NCBI GenBank assembly: GCA_023414875.1
Contig: JAEZMV010000021.1
Location: forward strand, 186,001-250,000
Origin: Bacillota bacterium
GTDB lineage: Bacteria; Bacillota; Clostridia; Lachnospirales; Lachnospiraceae
Length of the DNA stretch: 64,000 bases
Direction: 5' to 3'
Shown: piece after piece, positions 25,799 through 33,961 of the stretch
Position numbering within the stretch: the stretch's first letter is position 1
How the letters are laid out: each line of letters opens with the position of its first letter
Notes under the pieces: model-generated
Told to the model about the DNA's origin: nothing
What the model saw: only the letters and a program-made list of their open reading frames with translations
Database searches by the model: none
Translations under genes and position numbers: made by a program

Positions 25799-26018
25799 AT
25801 TACCTCCATAAACTCATATATTCTGTTTCTTTCAATCACTCATACATAGTAATTTTCACAATGCAATACTATTTACCTGCAATCTTTTCAACAGTTAGGC
25901 TCTGGTAACAATTTTATCACTAAGAAGCGATTCCTCCGTATCTTCTCCTTTTCAAGCACATTTTCAGCATTTGGAGTAAATACGAAATGGTCGATAAACT
26001 GCGTAAAACCAAGGATTT

Positions 26019-27392
26019 CTAGGTATCTGCCCTGCATAGCAACACGACTGTCTCCACATGCACACTATGCCCAAACTGATCCACCGCTCTTACCTTCACC
26101 AGCTTATAATCCTTCTCACAAAGGTACTTCAAATCCCTGGCCAGGGTTGCCGGGTCACAGGAGACATAGACTACCCTCTTAGGTGCCATTGCCAATATGG
26201 TGTCTAGCAGGCTTTGTTCACAGCCCTTGCGAGGAGGATCTACAACTATAACATCCGCATAGATATTCTCCTTTTTATATTTCTCCGGCAGGACCTCTTC
26301 TGCTGCCCCGACAAAGAAATCAGCATTCTCAATATTATTAATGCTTGCATTTATTTTTGCATCCTCAATTGCTTGAGGAATAATCTCAACACCGTAAACC
26401 TGTTTTGCCTTCTGGGCCAGGAATAAGGATATTGTCCCGATACCACAGTATAGATCCCATACGACTTCATCACCATGAAGCTCCGCATAGTCCAGTGCTA
26501 TCTCATAGAGCTTCTTCGTCTGTACCGGATTCACCTGATAGAAGGACAGCGGCGAGATGCGATACTTAATATCACCGATCCGATCCGTGATATAGGGCTC
26601 TCCCCACAAAGGAATTACCTTTTCTCCAAGGATTACATTCGTCTTTTCTTTATTCACATTCAAGCAGATGCTTTTCATTCCATGTATCTTCGTCAGCCCC
26701 CGGATTAATTCCTCTTTATGCGCAAGGTCCGTTCCGTTGATAACAAGGCATACCATAATCTCTCCGGTACTATAGCCAACTCTGGTTAAAATGTGCCTGA
26801 GAAGTCCCTTATGCGTATCTTCCTCATAGGGCTCTATCTTATATTTTTCAATAAATGACCTCATGAATTGCAGAATGTCAACATTGACCTTTGAGCCGAT
26901 ATAACAATGCTCTGTATCGATAATCGAATGCGTCCTTCCGGCATAAAAACCAATGGCTAAGCTGCCATCTCGATTCCTTCCTACGGGAAACTGCGATTTG
27001 TTGCGGTAATAGTAAGGCTCCTCCATGCCACTGATCGGTTCCAGGTTAAACTCCTGAAAACCACCGATTCGGGTCAAACAGTTTCGTACCTTATTCTCCT
27101 TATATTCCAGCTGCTTTTGATAATCCACATGCTGCAGCTGGCAGCCACCGCATCTTGCGGCAACCTTGCATCTTGGCTCAACCCGGAATTCGGAGGGTTT
27201 GATTAGCTTAATTAGTCTGGCATACCCATAGGTCTTCCCGGTCTTCATCACCTGTACCAGGGCTCTGTCTCCCATTACTGTATCCTTCACGAACAGGGTG
27301 TAGCCCTCGTATTTTCCGATGCCCTCACCCTCAGCTCCAATATCTTCGATTGTTATCTCAACCTGATCATTCTTCTTTACGACTACCGTCAT
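26019..27392 (-). CDS. rlmD: 23S rRNA (uracil-C5)-methyltransferase RlmD/RlmCD
   Basis: 457 residues. N-terminal TRAM/OB domain (1-62), a [4Fe-4S] cluster set C75, C81, C84 and C163 (CKVAARCGGC), then a Rossmann methyltransferase with DLYCGIGTISLFLA, the catalytic region DPPRKGCEQSLL and nucleophile Cys in VYVSCDPATLARDL. It methylates uracil in 23S rRNA; in Firmicutes one enzyme often serves both positions 747 and 1939. Follows yhaM on the same strand by about 25 bases. Confidence 0.94.
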   Translation of the reverse strand: MTVVVKKNDQVEITIEDIGAEGEGIGKYEGYTLFVKDTVMGDRALVQVMKTGKTYGYARLIKLIKPSEFRVEPRCKVAARCGGCQLQHVDYQKQLEYKENKVRNCLTRIGGFQEFNLEPISGMEEPYYYRNKSQFPVGRNRDGSLAIGFYAGRTHSIIDTEHCYIGSKVNVDILQFMRSFIEKYKIEPYEEDTHKGLLRHILTRVGYSTGEIMVCLVINGTDLAHKEELIRGLTKIHGMKSICLNVNKEKTNVILGEKVIPLWGEPYITDRIGDIKYRISPLSFYQVNPVQTKKLYEIALDYAELHGDEVVWDLYCGIGTISLFLAQKAKQVYGVEIIPQAIEDAKINASINNIENADFFVGAAEEVLPEKYKKENIYADVIVVDPPRKGCEQSLLDTILAMAPKRVVYVSCDPATLARDLKYLCEKDYKLVKVRAVDQFGHSVHVETVVLLCRADT

Positions 27393-27417
27393 CTAATTCA
27401 CCATTTACGCCTGTTCT

Positions 27418-28371
27418 CTATTCTTTTCCCTTTGTACTACGCATGATATTGGATTCAAACAGCTTCTGATAACCCATCCATTCTACCTTCGGGTCCCCTG
27501 AGCTCAGTAATTCTGTCATTGTTTGAAGCTTTGCATCCGTATTATCTGCAAAATGCAATGCCATTGCCTCGACGGTCGCCGGTTTCTTTGGCGAGCCATA
27601 CTCTAATTCACCATGGTGCGCCAAGATACAATGTAAAAGCTCATCTGCCAGCTTTTTAGGGAACTTATCCATCTTTTTAATCTGATTACTAACCTTATTA
27701 GCTCCGATAAATATATGTCCAAGGAGCTGGCCATCAATGGTGTAATCATTTTCAGGGAAGGTAGATAACTCCTCCATCTTACCGATATCATGAAATAAAG
27801 CAGCGGTTATCAATAAATCCTTATTCAGGATCGGGTAACTGGTTGTATAGTAGTCACAAAGCTTAACCACGCTCAAGGTATGCTCAAGCAAACCACCCAC
27901 GAAACCATGGTGTACACTTTTTGCTGCGGAGTGGACCTTGAATTTTTTAATAAAATCAGTATCATTAATAAAGAACTCTTCTGCCAATGCTTTTAAATAC
28001 GTATCCTTTAGGGCACCAATATAATCCTTTATCTCACGATACATGATTTCCACATCTTTGCCGGTTACCGGAAAATAATCCTCAGGATAATATTCCCCCT
28101 CACGGCCCTTATAAATCTTACTGACATTCAGCTGAAGGGAATCCTGAAAGCTGTTAACTCGTGCATCAATATGTACGAAGTCCATAGCATCATACTGCTC
28201 TATTTCACTGCTAAAATCCCAAATCTTAGCATCTATTGTACCTGTTTTATCCTGCAAGACCATTGAAACATAGCTTTTACCGCTTTTCCCGGTTAATATC
28301 TGTTTTGATTTGCATAAATATATTTCATTCTTTATAAAGTCGTTCTCTCTTAAATCCTGAATAAATCTCAT
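27418..28371 (-). CDS. yhaM: 3'-5' exoribonuclease YhaM family
   Basis: 317 residues, close to the 314 of the Bacillus protein. N-terminal OB fold (YVSMVLQDKTGTIDAKIWDFSSE...FVHIDARVNSFQDSLQLNV, 40-95) and an HD domain (HHGFVGGLLEHTLSVVKLCDYY, ALFHDIGKMEELS, LLHCILAHHGELEYGSPKKP). It degrades RNA from the 3' end using metal at the HD site. The ATG after GAAAGG is chosen over a TTG nine codons upstream. Probably cotranscribed with rlmD. Confidence 0.92.
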   Translation of the reverse strand: MRFIQDLRENDFIKNEIYLCKSKQILTGKSGKSYVSMVLQDKTGTIDAKIWDFSSEIEQYDAMDFVHIDARVNSFQDSLQLNVSKIYKGREGEYYPEDYFPVTGKDVEIMYREIKDYIGALKDTYLKALAEEFFINDTDFIKKFKVHSAAKSVHHGFVGGLLEHTLSVVKLCDYYTTSYPILNKDLLITAALFHDIGKMEELSTFPENDYTIDGQLLGHIFIGANKVSNQIKKMDKFPKKLADELLHCILAHHGELEYGSPKKPATVEAMALHFADNTDAKLQTMTELLSSGDPKVEWMGYQKLFESNIMRSTKGKE

Positions 28372-28562
28372 TTTTCTAAACCTTTCTATACGCTTCAACT
28401 TGATATATATCCATCAATATTATACCCCACCCCTCCGGATATATAAAGTATTAATTTATTTATTCTCGGGTCTGTTATTATATAAGAAATAGAATGCTAC
28501 AGATTTTGCTATCCTTCATAGTCGGAGCAACTTACCTGCAACATTCTACTATTTTGTTTTCC

Positions 28563-29927
28563 TTATTGATTCTTTTCACCGAGAACAACTTCCAGGTTCA
28601 TTTCTCCCTCCGTAGTTCCACTTGTTCGCTTAATTTTAACCCTAATCGTATCCCCTGCTTTGTAATCTGAAATTGTATTATAAAAATTATTCGTATTTAA
28701 GATACTATGTTCATTAACTTCCAGTATAATATCTCCGTTCTGTAGCTCTGCTTTAAATGCCGGTGAGTTCGCAAGAACTTCATTGATATAAATGCCATTC
28801 GAGATATCATATTCCAGCTTCGTTAACTCTGTCATATCATCAGCCATTATTCCAAAGTAAATACGGGGGGTTTTATTTCCCATATTCTGTATAATCGGCA
28901 GCGCCTTACTGATGCCAATCGCTGTGCAAAGGTTAGAGTTAACATTATCCTTCAGGGTACGTGTAATAATACCAACAATTTCTCCCTCAAAGTTAACGAT
29001 AATTCCGTCACTGTTGTTATTACAATGAACATCGACATTAAATAAATCTAATCGGTTATCTGTAATATTTGCCCAGCCGTTTCTGCTGGTGACATAACCC
29101 AACTCCATAGAACGGGGATTTCCGTCTGGATTTCCAAGTGCCATGATTGGGCTCCCTACATTAAGGGTAGAAGATTCACCCAGAGTTGCAACTTGTACAC
29201 TATTAATATAGTTTTCAGGTATGTCCTCAATCGTCACAGCAATAATCGCCAGATTAAGCTCGCTCTCATAATCATGAAGTACAGCATCCACAGAAATTGC
29301 TTTCGTAATTTCTATCTTCAGGCCTTTTGCATCCTTAACTCGGTCCAGACTTGCTAAAATCAGAAGCTCCTTATTGTTATTATATATGACAACACCGGTT
29401 GTGCTGACTCTTTTCTCAACCGTTTCACCCAACCAATCTTTTACAGCAAAGGTACTGGTTATATCAACCACTGATTTATTAAGTTCATAAGAAAGCTTAC
29501 GGATTTCACCGTTTATATTCAAGAAATCCTTCAAATCTGCTTCAATCAGCTCTTTTACATATACTGTATCCGGTCCCTCATTCGGTTCTGTATCAGGTTC
29601 TGTATCAGGTTCTGTATCAGGATCACTTTTATTAACCCCGGTGGTGCCGTCATCCTGTATACCCGGAGTGTTACTTATAATTGGATTGTCGGTTTTTTCT
29701 GTGGGAAAATCAACCGGAGTTCTGGTATCTTCCTCTTTATGATAATGTTTATAGAATTTCGGTTCTGCAATCACAAATGTAACTGCGGCTATCAAACCAA
29801 ACATGACCGCCATAAAAACTGTAGTTATAAGCGTAAGTAATATTTTTTTTGCTTTCTTTCTCTTTTTCACTAACACTTGCTCTTTGATAAATTCGAAGTT
29901 TTTATTATCCTTTTCATTCTCAGACAT
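28563..29927 (-). CDS. HtrA/DegP-like membrane protein with degenerate protease site
   Basis: 454 residues. Cytoplasmic N-terminus, one membrane helix (28-54), a Pro/Asp/Glu/Thr linker with PDTE repeats (102-115), a trypsin-like HtrA domain (about 145-345) and a PDZ domain (about 355-450: GIYINEVLANSPAFKAELQNGDIILEVN). The catalytic His is replaced (ILASLDRV, Asp195 where HtrA has TNxHV), the Asp is Asn225 (SELNLAI), and the GNSGGP loop has become NNSDGI with only Ser306 left. It cannot be a normal serine protease; it probably acts as a binding or sensing scaffold at the membrane. Confidence 0.88.
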   Translation of the reverse strand: MSENEKDNKNFEFIKEQVLVKKRKKAKKILLTLITTVFMAVMFGLIAAVTFVIAEPKFYKHYHKEEDTRTPVDFPTEKTDNPIISNTPGIQDDGTTGVNKSDPDTEPDTEPDTEPNEGPDTVYVKELIEADLKDFLNINGEIRKLSYELNKSVVDITSTFAVKDWLGETVEKRVSTTGVVIYNNNKELLILASLDRVKDAKGLKIEITKAISVDAVLHDYESELNLAIIAVTIEDIPENYINSVQVATLGESSTLNVGSPIMALGNPDGNPRSMELGYVTSRNGWANITDNRLDLFNVDVHCNNNSDGIIVNFEGEIVGIITRTLKDNVNSNLCTAIGISKALPIIQNMGNKTPRIYFGIMADDMTELTKLEYDISNGIYINEVLANSPAFKAELQNGDIILEVNEHSILNTNNFYNTISDYKAGDTIRVKIKRTSGTTEGEMNLEVVLGEKNQ

Positions 29928-30322
29928 ACATTTTCTCCTTTTGGGAAGCGGTTTTTATCTAAGATTTTTAGTAATGCATAAGTCCCATTTTACCATCGAA
30001 TTATGAACAGATTATGAATTTTTTGTAAACAAACGCATCAAGTTTTTTGTCATAATATTGTATAATGCCCTTTTTTTTGCAAAGACGTAATAAAAATGCA
30101 AATATTTTGGTAACTTTCCTTGCTTTTTTAAACATTTATTTCGTTAACAATAATTATAGTAAAATTTTAAACATAATGCTACACTAAGTTTGGATACATC
30201 TTATAAAGGAAGAGTAGGTTGGGAAAGCATTTATCGAAATCATATAGCCGAATTTCTGGTAGTGCAAACAGTAACAGTAGGTTTTCTAAGGCTGGGTTGC
30301 TAGCTGATATAAAATTTAATCT
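29928..30322. other. Intergenic region with MITE remnant
   Basis: Upstream flank of the HtrA-like gene plus, at 30224-30275, half of a MITE-like repeat (separate entry). Otherwise AT-rich without a gene. Confidence 0.5.
30224..30275. repeat. Partial copy of MITE family 1
   Basis: Read on the minus strand, GTTACTGTTTGCACTACCAG followed by AAATTCGGCTATATGATTTC and GATAAATGCTTTCC matches the left half of the full elements at 35903 and 52775. The other half is missing, so this is a decayed or one-ended remnant. Confidence 0.75.
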
Positions 30323-30356
30323 AATAAAGGTTAATTAAAGATTAATATGATACATT
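30323..30356 (+). promoter_or_regulatory. Response-regulator operator and promoter of the two-component operon
   Basis: Two direct 11-base units, AATAAAGGTTA (30323-30333) and ATTAAAGATTA (30334-30344), followed 6 bases later by a -10-like TACATT (30351-30356). The same layout precedes the VTC operon at 32434. One-turn direct repeats in place of a -35 are typical of OmpR/PhoB-class activation. Confidence 0.6.
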
Positions 30357-30406
30357 AGGTTTACAAGCGATTGATTATATTATGCTCTTTTGGAAAGGAG
30401 TGGCCT

Positions 30407-31102
30407 ATGAAAATCCTATATGTTGAGGATGAAAAATATATGGCTCGCGCGGTGGCGCAGGTACTAAAGAAGAATAACTATAGCGTAGATTTAGCGCACG
30501 ACGGCGAGATCGGATTGGATTTAGCTGTATCCGGTTTGTATGATATCGTTATTCTTGATATTATGCTGCCAAGGCGTGACGGAATCAGCATACTGTGTGA
30601 AATGCGGAAACAATGTATAATGACTCCTGTCATACTGCTGACCGCAAAAGGCGAAACTGAAGATAAAGTTAAGGGTCTTGATTTTGGAGCTGATGATTAC
30701 TTAGTAAAACCGTTTCAGACGGAAGAACTTATGGCGCGGCTTCGTGCAATCGGGCGTCGAAAGGGACAGCTTTTAACTAACAACATGCTATACTTTGGTG
30801 ATATTGAATTGAACTATAATACACTGGACTTGTTTGGAAACGGTCAAACCTTTCACCTGACTCTGAAAGAGAGCCAGCTGCTTGAACTACTCATCGTTAA
30901 TAAAGGGCAGGCCATATCCACCGAGATTATAATTGAAAAGCTGTGGGGGTGGAATTCAGAAGCAGAGGATAGCCACGTTCAGGTACAAGTCGCTTTTTTA
31001 CGAAAAAAATTATCACTGTTGTCAAAATGTGTGAAAATTAAAACGGTTCGAGGAATTGGCTACTTACTCACCCTCGACGAGGAAGGATCCTCAGATGTTT
31101 AA
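30407..31102 (+). CDS. OmpR-family response regulator
   Basis: 231 residues. Receiver domain (1-115) with acidic pocket in YVEDEKY, phospho-acceptor Asp in VILDIMLPRRDG and the KPF switch lysine. C-terminal winged helix (about 125-228: LTLKESQLLELLIVNKGQAISTEIIIEKLWGW...VRGIGYLL). The ATG is set 6 bases after GGAAAGGAG. Overlaps the kinase gene start by 8 bases. Probably activates its own operon and the VTC-CotH operon downstream through the shared 11-bp repeats. Confidence 0.92.
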   Translation: MKILYVEDEKYMARAVAQVLKKNNYSVDLAHDGEIGLDLAVSGLYDIVILDIMLPRRDGISILCEMRKQCIMTPVILLTAKGETEDKVKGLDFGADDYLVKPFQTEELMARLRAIGRRKGQLLTNNMLYFGDIELNYNTLDLFGNGQTFHLTLKESQLLELLIVNKGQAISTEIIIEKLWGWNSEAEDSHVQVQVAFLRKKLSLLSKCVKIKTVRGIGYLLTLDEEGSSDV

Positions 31103-32378
31103 AAAACTCCGAAACAAAATGATGCTGTTCAATATCCTGACGGTTTCTCTCGTAATGATAACTGCGTTTGCCGTAATCTACCTCGTAATTTATAGAAATG
31201 TAAAACTAGAGAATGAAAGACGATTTCAAGCCGTGTCGGCAACGTTCTTCGCCCCGAACCGCTCACCGCGCGGTAATATAGTTAACGGAGAAAACGACAT
31301 GCCTGCTGCACCGGAACAATTCTCAGTAGACTATGGCGTTTCGTTTGTGTTGTTCGTTAAGGATGGGAAGCTTGAATATGTCAACAGCCAGCTTGACTTT
31401 GAGTATGACATATACATGGACGCTTTTGAAAAGGTTAAAGCTGCAGAAGATGGTACAATTACACTCGCAGATAGGAAATGGCTGTTCAAGGTTGCTCCAG
31501 CACCGCCACAAATTGTCGGTTTCCCAGGACTGCCTGATAATCTGCCAAATAAACGTATTGTTTTTCTTGATATTACAAATGGTGTAAAAATCTTAAGAAC
31601 GCTTATGTTCACCCTCTCCGGTGTGGGTATCGGAGTTTTGCTGGCGTTACTCTGGATCTCGTATCGCTTTGCTACCCGCGCGGTACGCCCTATTGAGAAT
31701 AGTTACAATAAACAAAAGCAATTTATTACGGATGCTTCCCATGAGCTGCGAACGCCTCTTGCGGTTATTGGGGCGAACGTGGACGCTATTATCGCAAGCG
31801 GCGAAGAAACGGTTAACAGCCAAAAGGAATGGTTTGACTATATTCGAGCGGAACTCAGACGTACAGGAAAAATGGTTGATGATTTGCTGTATCTTGCGAA
31901 ATCGGAGAATATCAGGAGCGAGGACCGTCTGCCGTTTGATCTGAGCGCAGTTTGCGAAACAGTCTGCGCGTCTATGGAAGCTGCGCTGTATGAAAATGGT
32001 GTTGAGGTAAAAACCGTCATAGATAAAGGTATAACAGCCATAGCAGATAGTGAGAAAATTGCACAAGTTCTGTACATTCTGCTCGATAATGCAGGCAAGT
32101 ATACACCTTCCGGCGGAGAAATTACAGTTACCCTTAATCGATTCAACGATTGGGCAATCATTCAAGTAATGAACACCGGTGAGGGTATTGCAGCAGTAGA
32201 TCTACCAAAAATCTTTGATCGTTTTTATCGTGCCGATCCTTCACGTTCAACCGAAAATGGGGGCTTTGGTTTAGGGCTATCGATAGCAAAAACCATCATT
32301 GACCGCTCGGGAGGCACTATTAACGCGGAAAGTGTTGACGGTTTAACCACGTTCACAGTACGTATAAAGATGAGTTAA
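31095..32378 (+). CDS. Sensor histidine kinase
   Basis: 427 residues. Helix 1 at about 10-32, an extracellular sensor of about 140 residues, helix 2 near 175-200, then HisKA with FITDASHELRTPLAVIGANVDAI (phospho-His), and a HATPase domain with LLDNAGKYTPSGGEI, NTGEGIAAVDLPKIFDRFYRAD and GFGLGLSIAKTII. ATG follows GAGGAAGGA and lies within the regulator's stop region. Partner of the upstream response regulator; signal unknown. Confidence 0.92.
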   Translation: MFKKLRNKMMLFNILTVSLVMITAFAVIYLVIYRNVKLENERRFQAVSATFFAPNRSPRGNIVNGENDMPAAPEQFSVDYGVSFVLFVKDGKLEYVNSQLDFEYDIYMDAFEKVKAAEDGTITLADRKWLFKVAPAPPQIVGFPGLPDNLPNKRIVFLDITNGVKILRTLMFTLSGVGIGVLLALLWISYRFATRAVRPIENSYNKQKQFITDASHELRTPLAVIGANVDAIIASGEETVNSQKEWFDYIRAELRRTGKMVDDLLYLAKSENIRSEDRLPFDLSAVCETVCASMEAALYENGVEVKTVIDKGITAIADSEKIAQVLYILLDNAGKYTPSGGEITVTLNRFNDWAIIQVMNTGEGIAAVDLPKIFDRFYRADPSRSTENGGFGLGLSIAKTIIDRSGGTINAESVDGLTTFTVRIKMS

Positions 32379-32400
32379 TTTCAGTAAATTGTATTTATAT

Positions 32401-32430
32401 TTCCGGTTCAAACGAACCGGAATTTTTTTT
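32401..32430 (+). terminator. Terminator of the two-component operon
   Basis: Stem TTCCGGTTC-AAAC-GAACCGGAA followed by eight T residues, 22 bases after the kinase stop. It separates the two-component operon from the VTC operon. Confidence 0.88.
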
Positions 32431-32433
32431 ACC

Positions 32434-32466
32434 ATTAAAGGTGAATTAAAGGTAGTCGAGTAGAAT
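32434..32466 (+). promoter_or_regulatory. VTC-DUF4956-CotH operon promoter with response-regulator repeats
   Basis: Direct repeats ATTAAAGGTGA (32434-32444) and ATTAAAGGTAG (32445-32455), then TAGAAT (32461-32466) as -10. The unit and spacing match 30323-30356, so the same regulator should bind. Confidence 0.65.
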
Positions 32467-32499
32467 AGGAACTATAAACGAAACAAAGGAGGTAGCATA

Positions 32500-33174
32500 A
32501 TGCAGGCAAGGCATGAAATAAAGCATAGCCTGAACTACGGCGACTACATTATTCTTCGAGATAGGTTGCGGAACATTATGAGTCGCGACTCTCACGTGGA
32601 TGAGAATGGCGAATATAGAGTGAGGAGTCTGTACTTCGACACGCCGGGCGACAAGGCTCTTCGCGAGAAAATTGATGGAATGGAAAGACGCGAGAAATTT
32701 CGAATACGCCGTTATCTAGGTAATAATGATTATCTCAGACTTGAAAAAAAAAGTAAGGTACACGGTATGTGTTACAAGCGGTCAGTGCAAGTCACAGCAG
32801 AGGAAATTACCGCAATCCAAAATAGCGAGTTGACGTGGATGAAGGAGGATGACCGCCTACTTATACAGGAGCTTTATGCAAAGATGAGGAACGAGCAATT
32901 AAAACCTAAAACAATCGTTGATTATATACGCGAGCCGTTCGTATGCTCGGCGGGAAACGTCCGAATTACATTTGATAGAGATATTCGGACAGGGCTATTC
33001 TCCACAGACCTAATGAGCGACGAATTACCAACCGTCAAGGCAGGCGACGAGATTGTCCTGCTCGAAGTGAAGTACGACCAATTCATCCCAGATTACATCC
33101 TGAATGTACTTCAATTGGGAACTCGAAGGGCTTCCGCTTGTTCAAAATATGCGCTGTGCAGAGTGTACGGCTAA
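32500..33174 (+). CDS. VTC-domain protein (polyphosphate polymerase-like)
   Basis: 224 residues. The VTC triphosphate-tunnel fold is recognisable: EIKHSLNYGDYIILRDRL (substrate-binding Glu/Lys), YRVRSLYFDTPGDKALREKIDG, REKFRIRRYL, YLRLEKKSKVHGMCYKRS and the closing LLEVKYDQFIPDYI. In yeast the VTC domain makes polyphosphate from ATP; bacterial stand-alone versions are linked to CotH-type kinases by gene order. Cytoplasmic. RBS AAAGGAGG. First gene of the operon. Confidence 0.87.
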   Translation: MQARHEIKHSLNYGDYIILRDRLRNIMSRDSHVDENGEYRVRSLYFDTPGDKALREKIDGMERREKFRIRRYLGNNDYLRLEKKSKVHGMCYKRSVQVTAEEITAIQNSELTWMKEDDRLLIQELYAKMRNEQLKPKTIVDYIREPFVCSAGNVRITFDRDIRTGLFSTDLMSDELPTVKAGDEIVLLEVKYDQFIPDYILNVLQLGTRRASACSKYALCRVYG

Positions 33175-33195
33175 AAATGAAAAGGAGAAAATACA

Positions 33196-33867
33196 ATGAC
33201 TTTTAAAGACATCTTCAAATCCAATTTTCTAGAAAACATTACTAGCGTTACAATTCTCGATATGGTTATCGCACTTACTCTCGCATTCGGATTGGGTGTG
33301 CTCATCTTTTTCGTATATAAAAAGACATTCAAGGGTGTTATGTACTCGTCAAGCTTTGGCGTGACACTTATCGCGTTAACAATGATTTCAACACTGATCA
33401 TCCTAGCGGTAACCAGCAATATAGTCCTCTCGCTCGGTATGGTCGGTGCACTTTCAATTGTGCGTTTTCGTACAGCGATTAAAGAACCCCTCGATATTGC
33501 ATTCCTGTTCTGGTCAATCGCAGTCGGTATCGTACTAGCAGCGGGAATGATTCCGCTTGCCGTTTTCGGCAGTGTTGTCATCGGCTTGATATTGATCGTG
33601 TTTGTCAACAAAAATTCCTATGATAATCCGTACATTGTTGTGATCCATTGCTCCGATGCAAACGCTGAAAGCAGAGCACTTTCCTCGTTGAATGGTTCCG
33701 TACAGAAATGCGTCATCAAGAGCAAGACAGTTACACCGAATTCCGTTGAGTTGCACTATGAGGTGCGTTTAAAATCTGATGACACGTCATTTGTAAATGC
33801 GTTGTCATTGATACAGGGTGTATCCGATGTCGTACTTGTAAGCTATAATGGCGACTATATGGGATAA
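33196..33867 (+). CDS. DUF4956 membrane protein
   Basis: 223 residues. Four hydrophobic segments in 1-140 with the family signature SLGMVGALSIVRFRTAIKEPLDIAFLFWSIAVGIVLAAGM (about 84-123), then a soluble alpha/beta C-terminal domain (IVVIHCSDANAESRALSSL... VELHYEVRLKSDDTSFVNALSLIQGVSDVVLVSYNGDY). DUF4956 genes usually sit between VTC and CotH genes, as here (gaps of 21 and 94 bases). It may couple polyphosphate or another phosphate donor to the outside, but the function is unknown. Confidence 0.87.
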   Translation: MTFKDIFKSNFLENITSVTILDMVIALTLAFGLGVLIFFVYKKTFKGVMYSSSFGVTLIALTMISTLIILAVTSNIVLSLGMVGALSIVRFRTAIKEPLDIAFLFWSIAVGIVLAAGMIPLAVFGSVVIGLILIVFVNKNSYDNPYIVVIHCSDANAESRALSSLNGSVQKCVIKSKTVTPNSVELHYEVRLKSDDTSFVNALSLIQGVSDVVLVSYNGDYMG

Positions 33868-33961
33868 TGGTATTCTGGCTATTCGAACGAAATTATGATT
33901 TTCTACATGATAAATTATGCTGATACCAAAATTCATGGTATTACAGCAGAAAGGAGATTAT

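Noticed and set aside
25888..26037. 49-codon minus-strand frame starting inside the end of rlmD
   Set aside because: The composition looks coding-like, but there is no RBS and it overlaps rlmD; it may be debris of a lost downstream gene.
31647..32165. 172-codon minus-strand frame inside the histidine kinase
   Set aside because: It is antisense to a clear kinase domain with conserved motifs.
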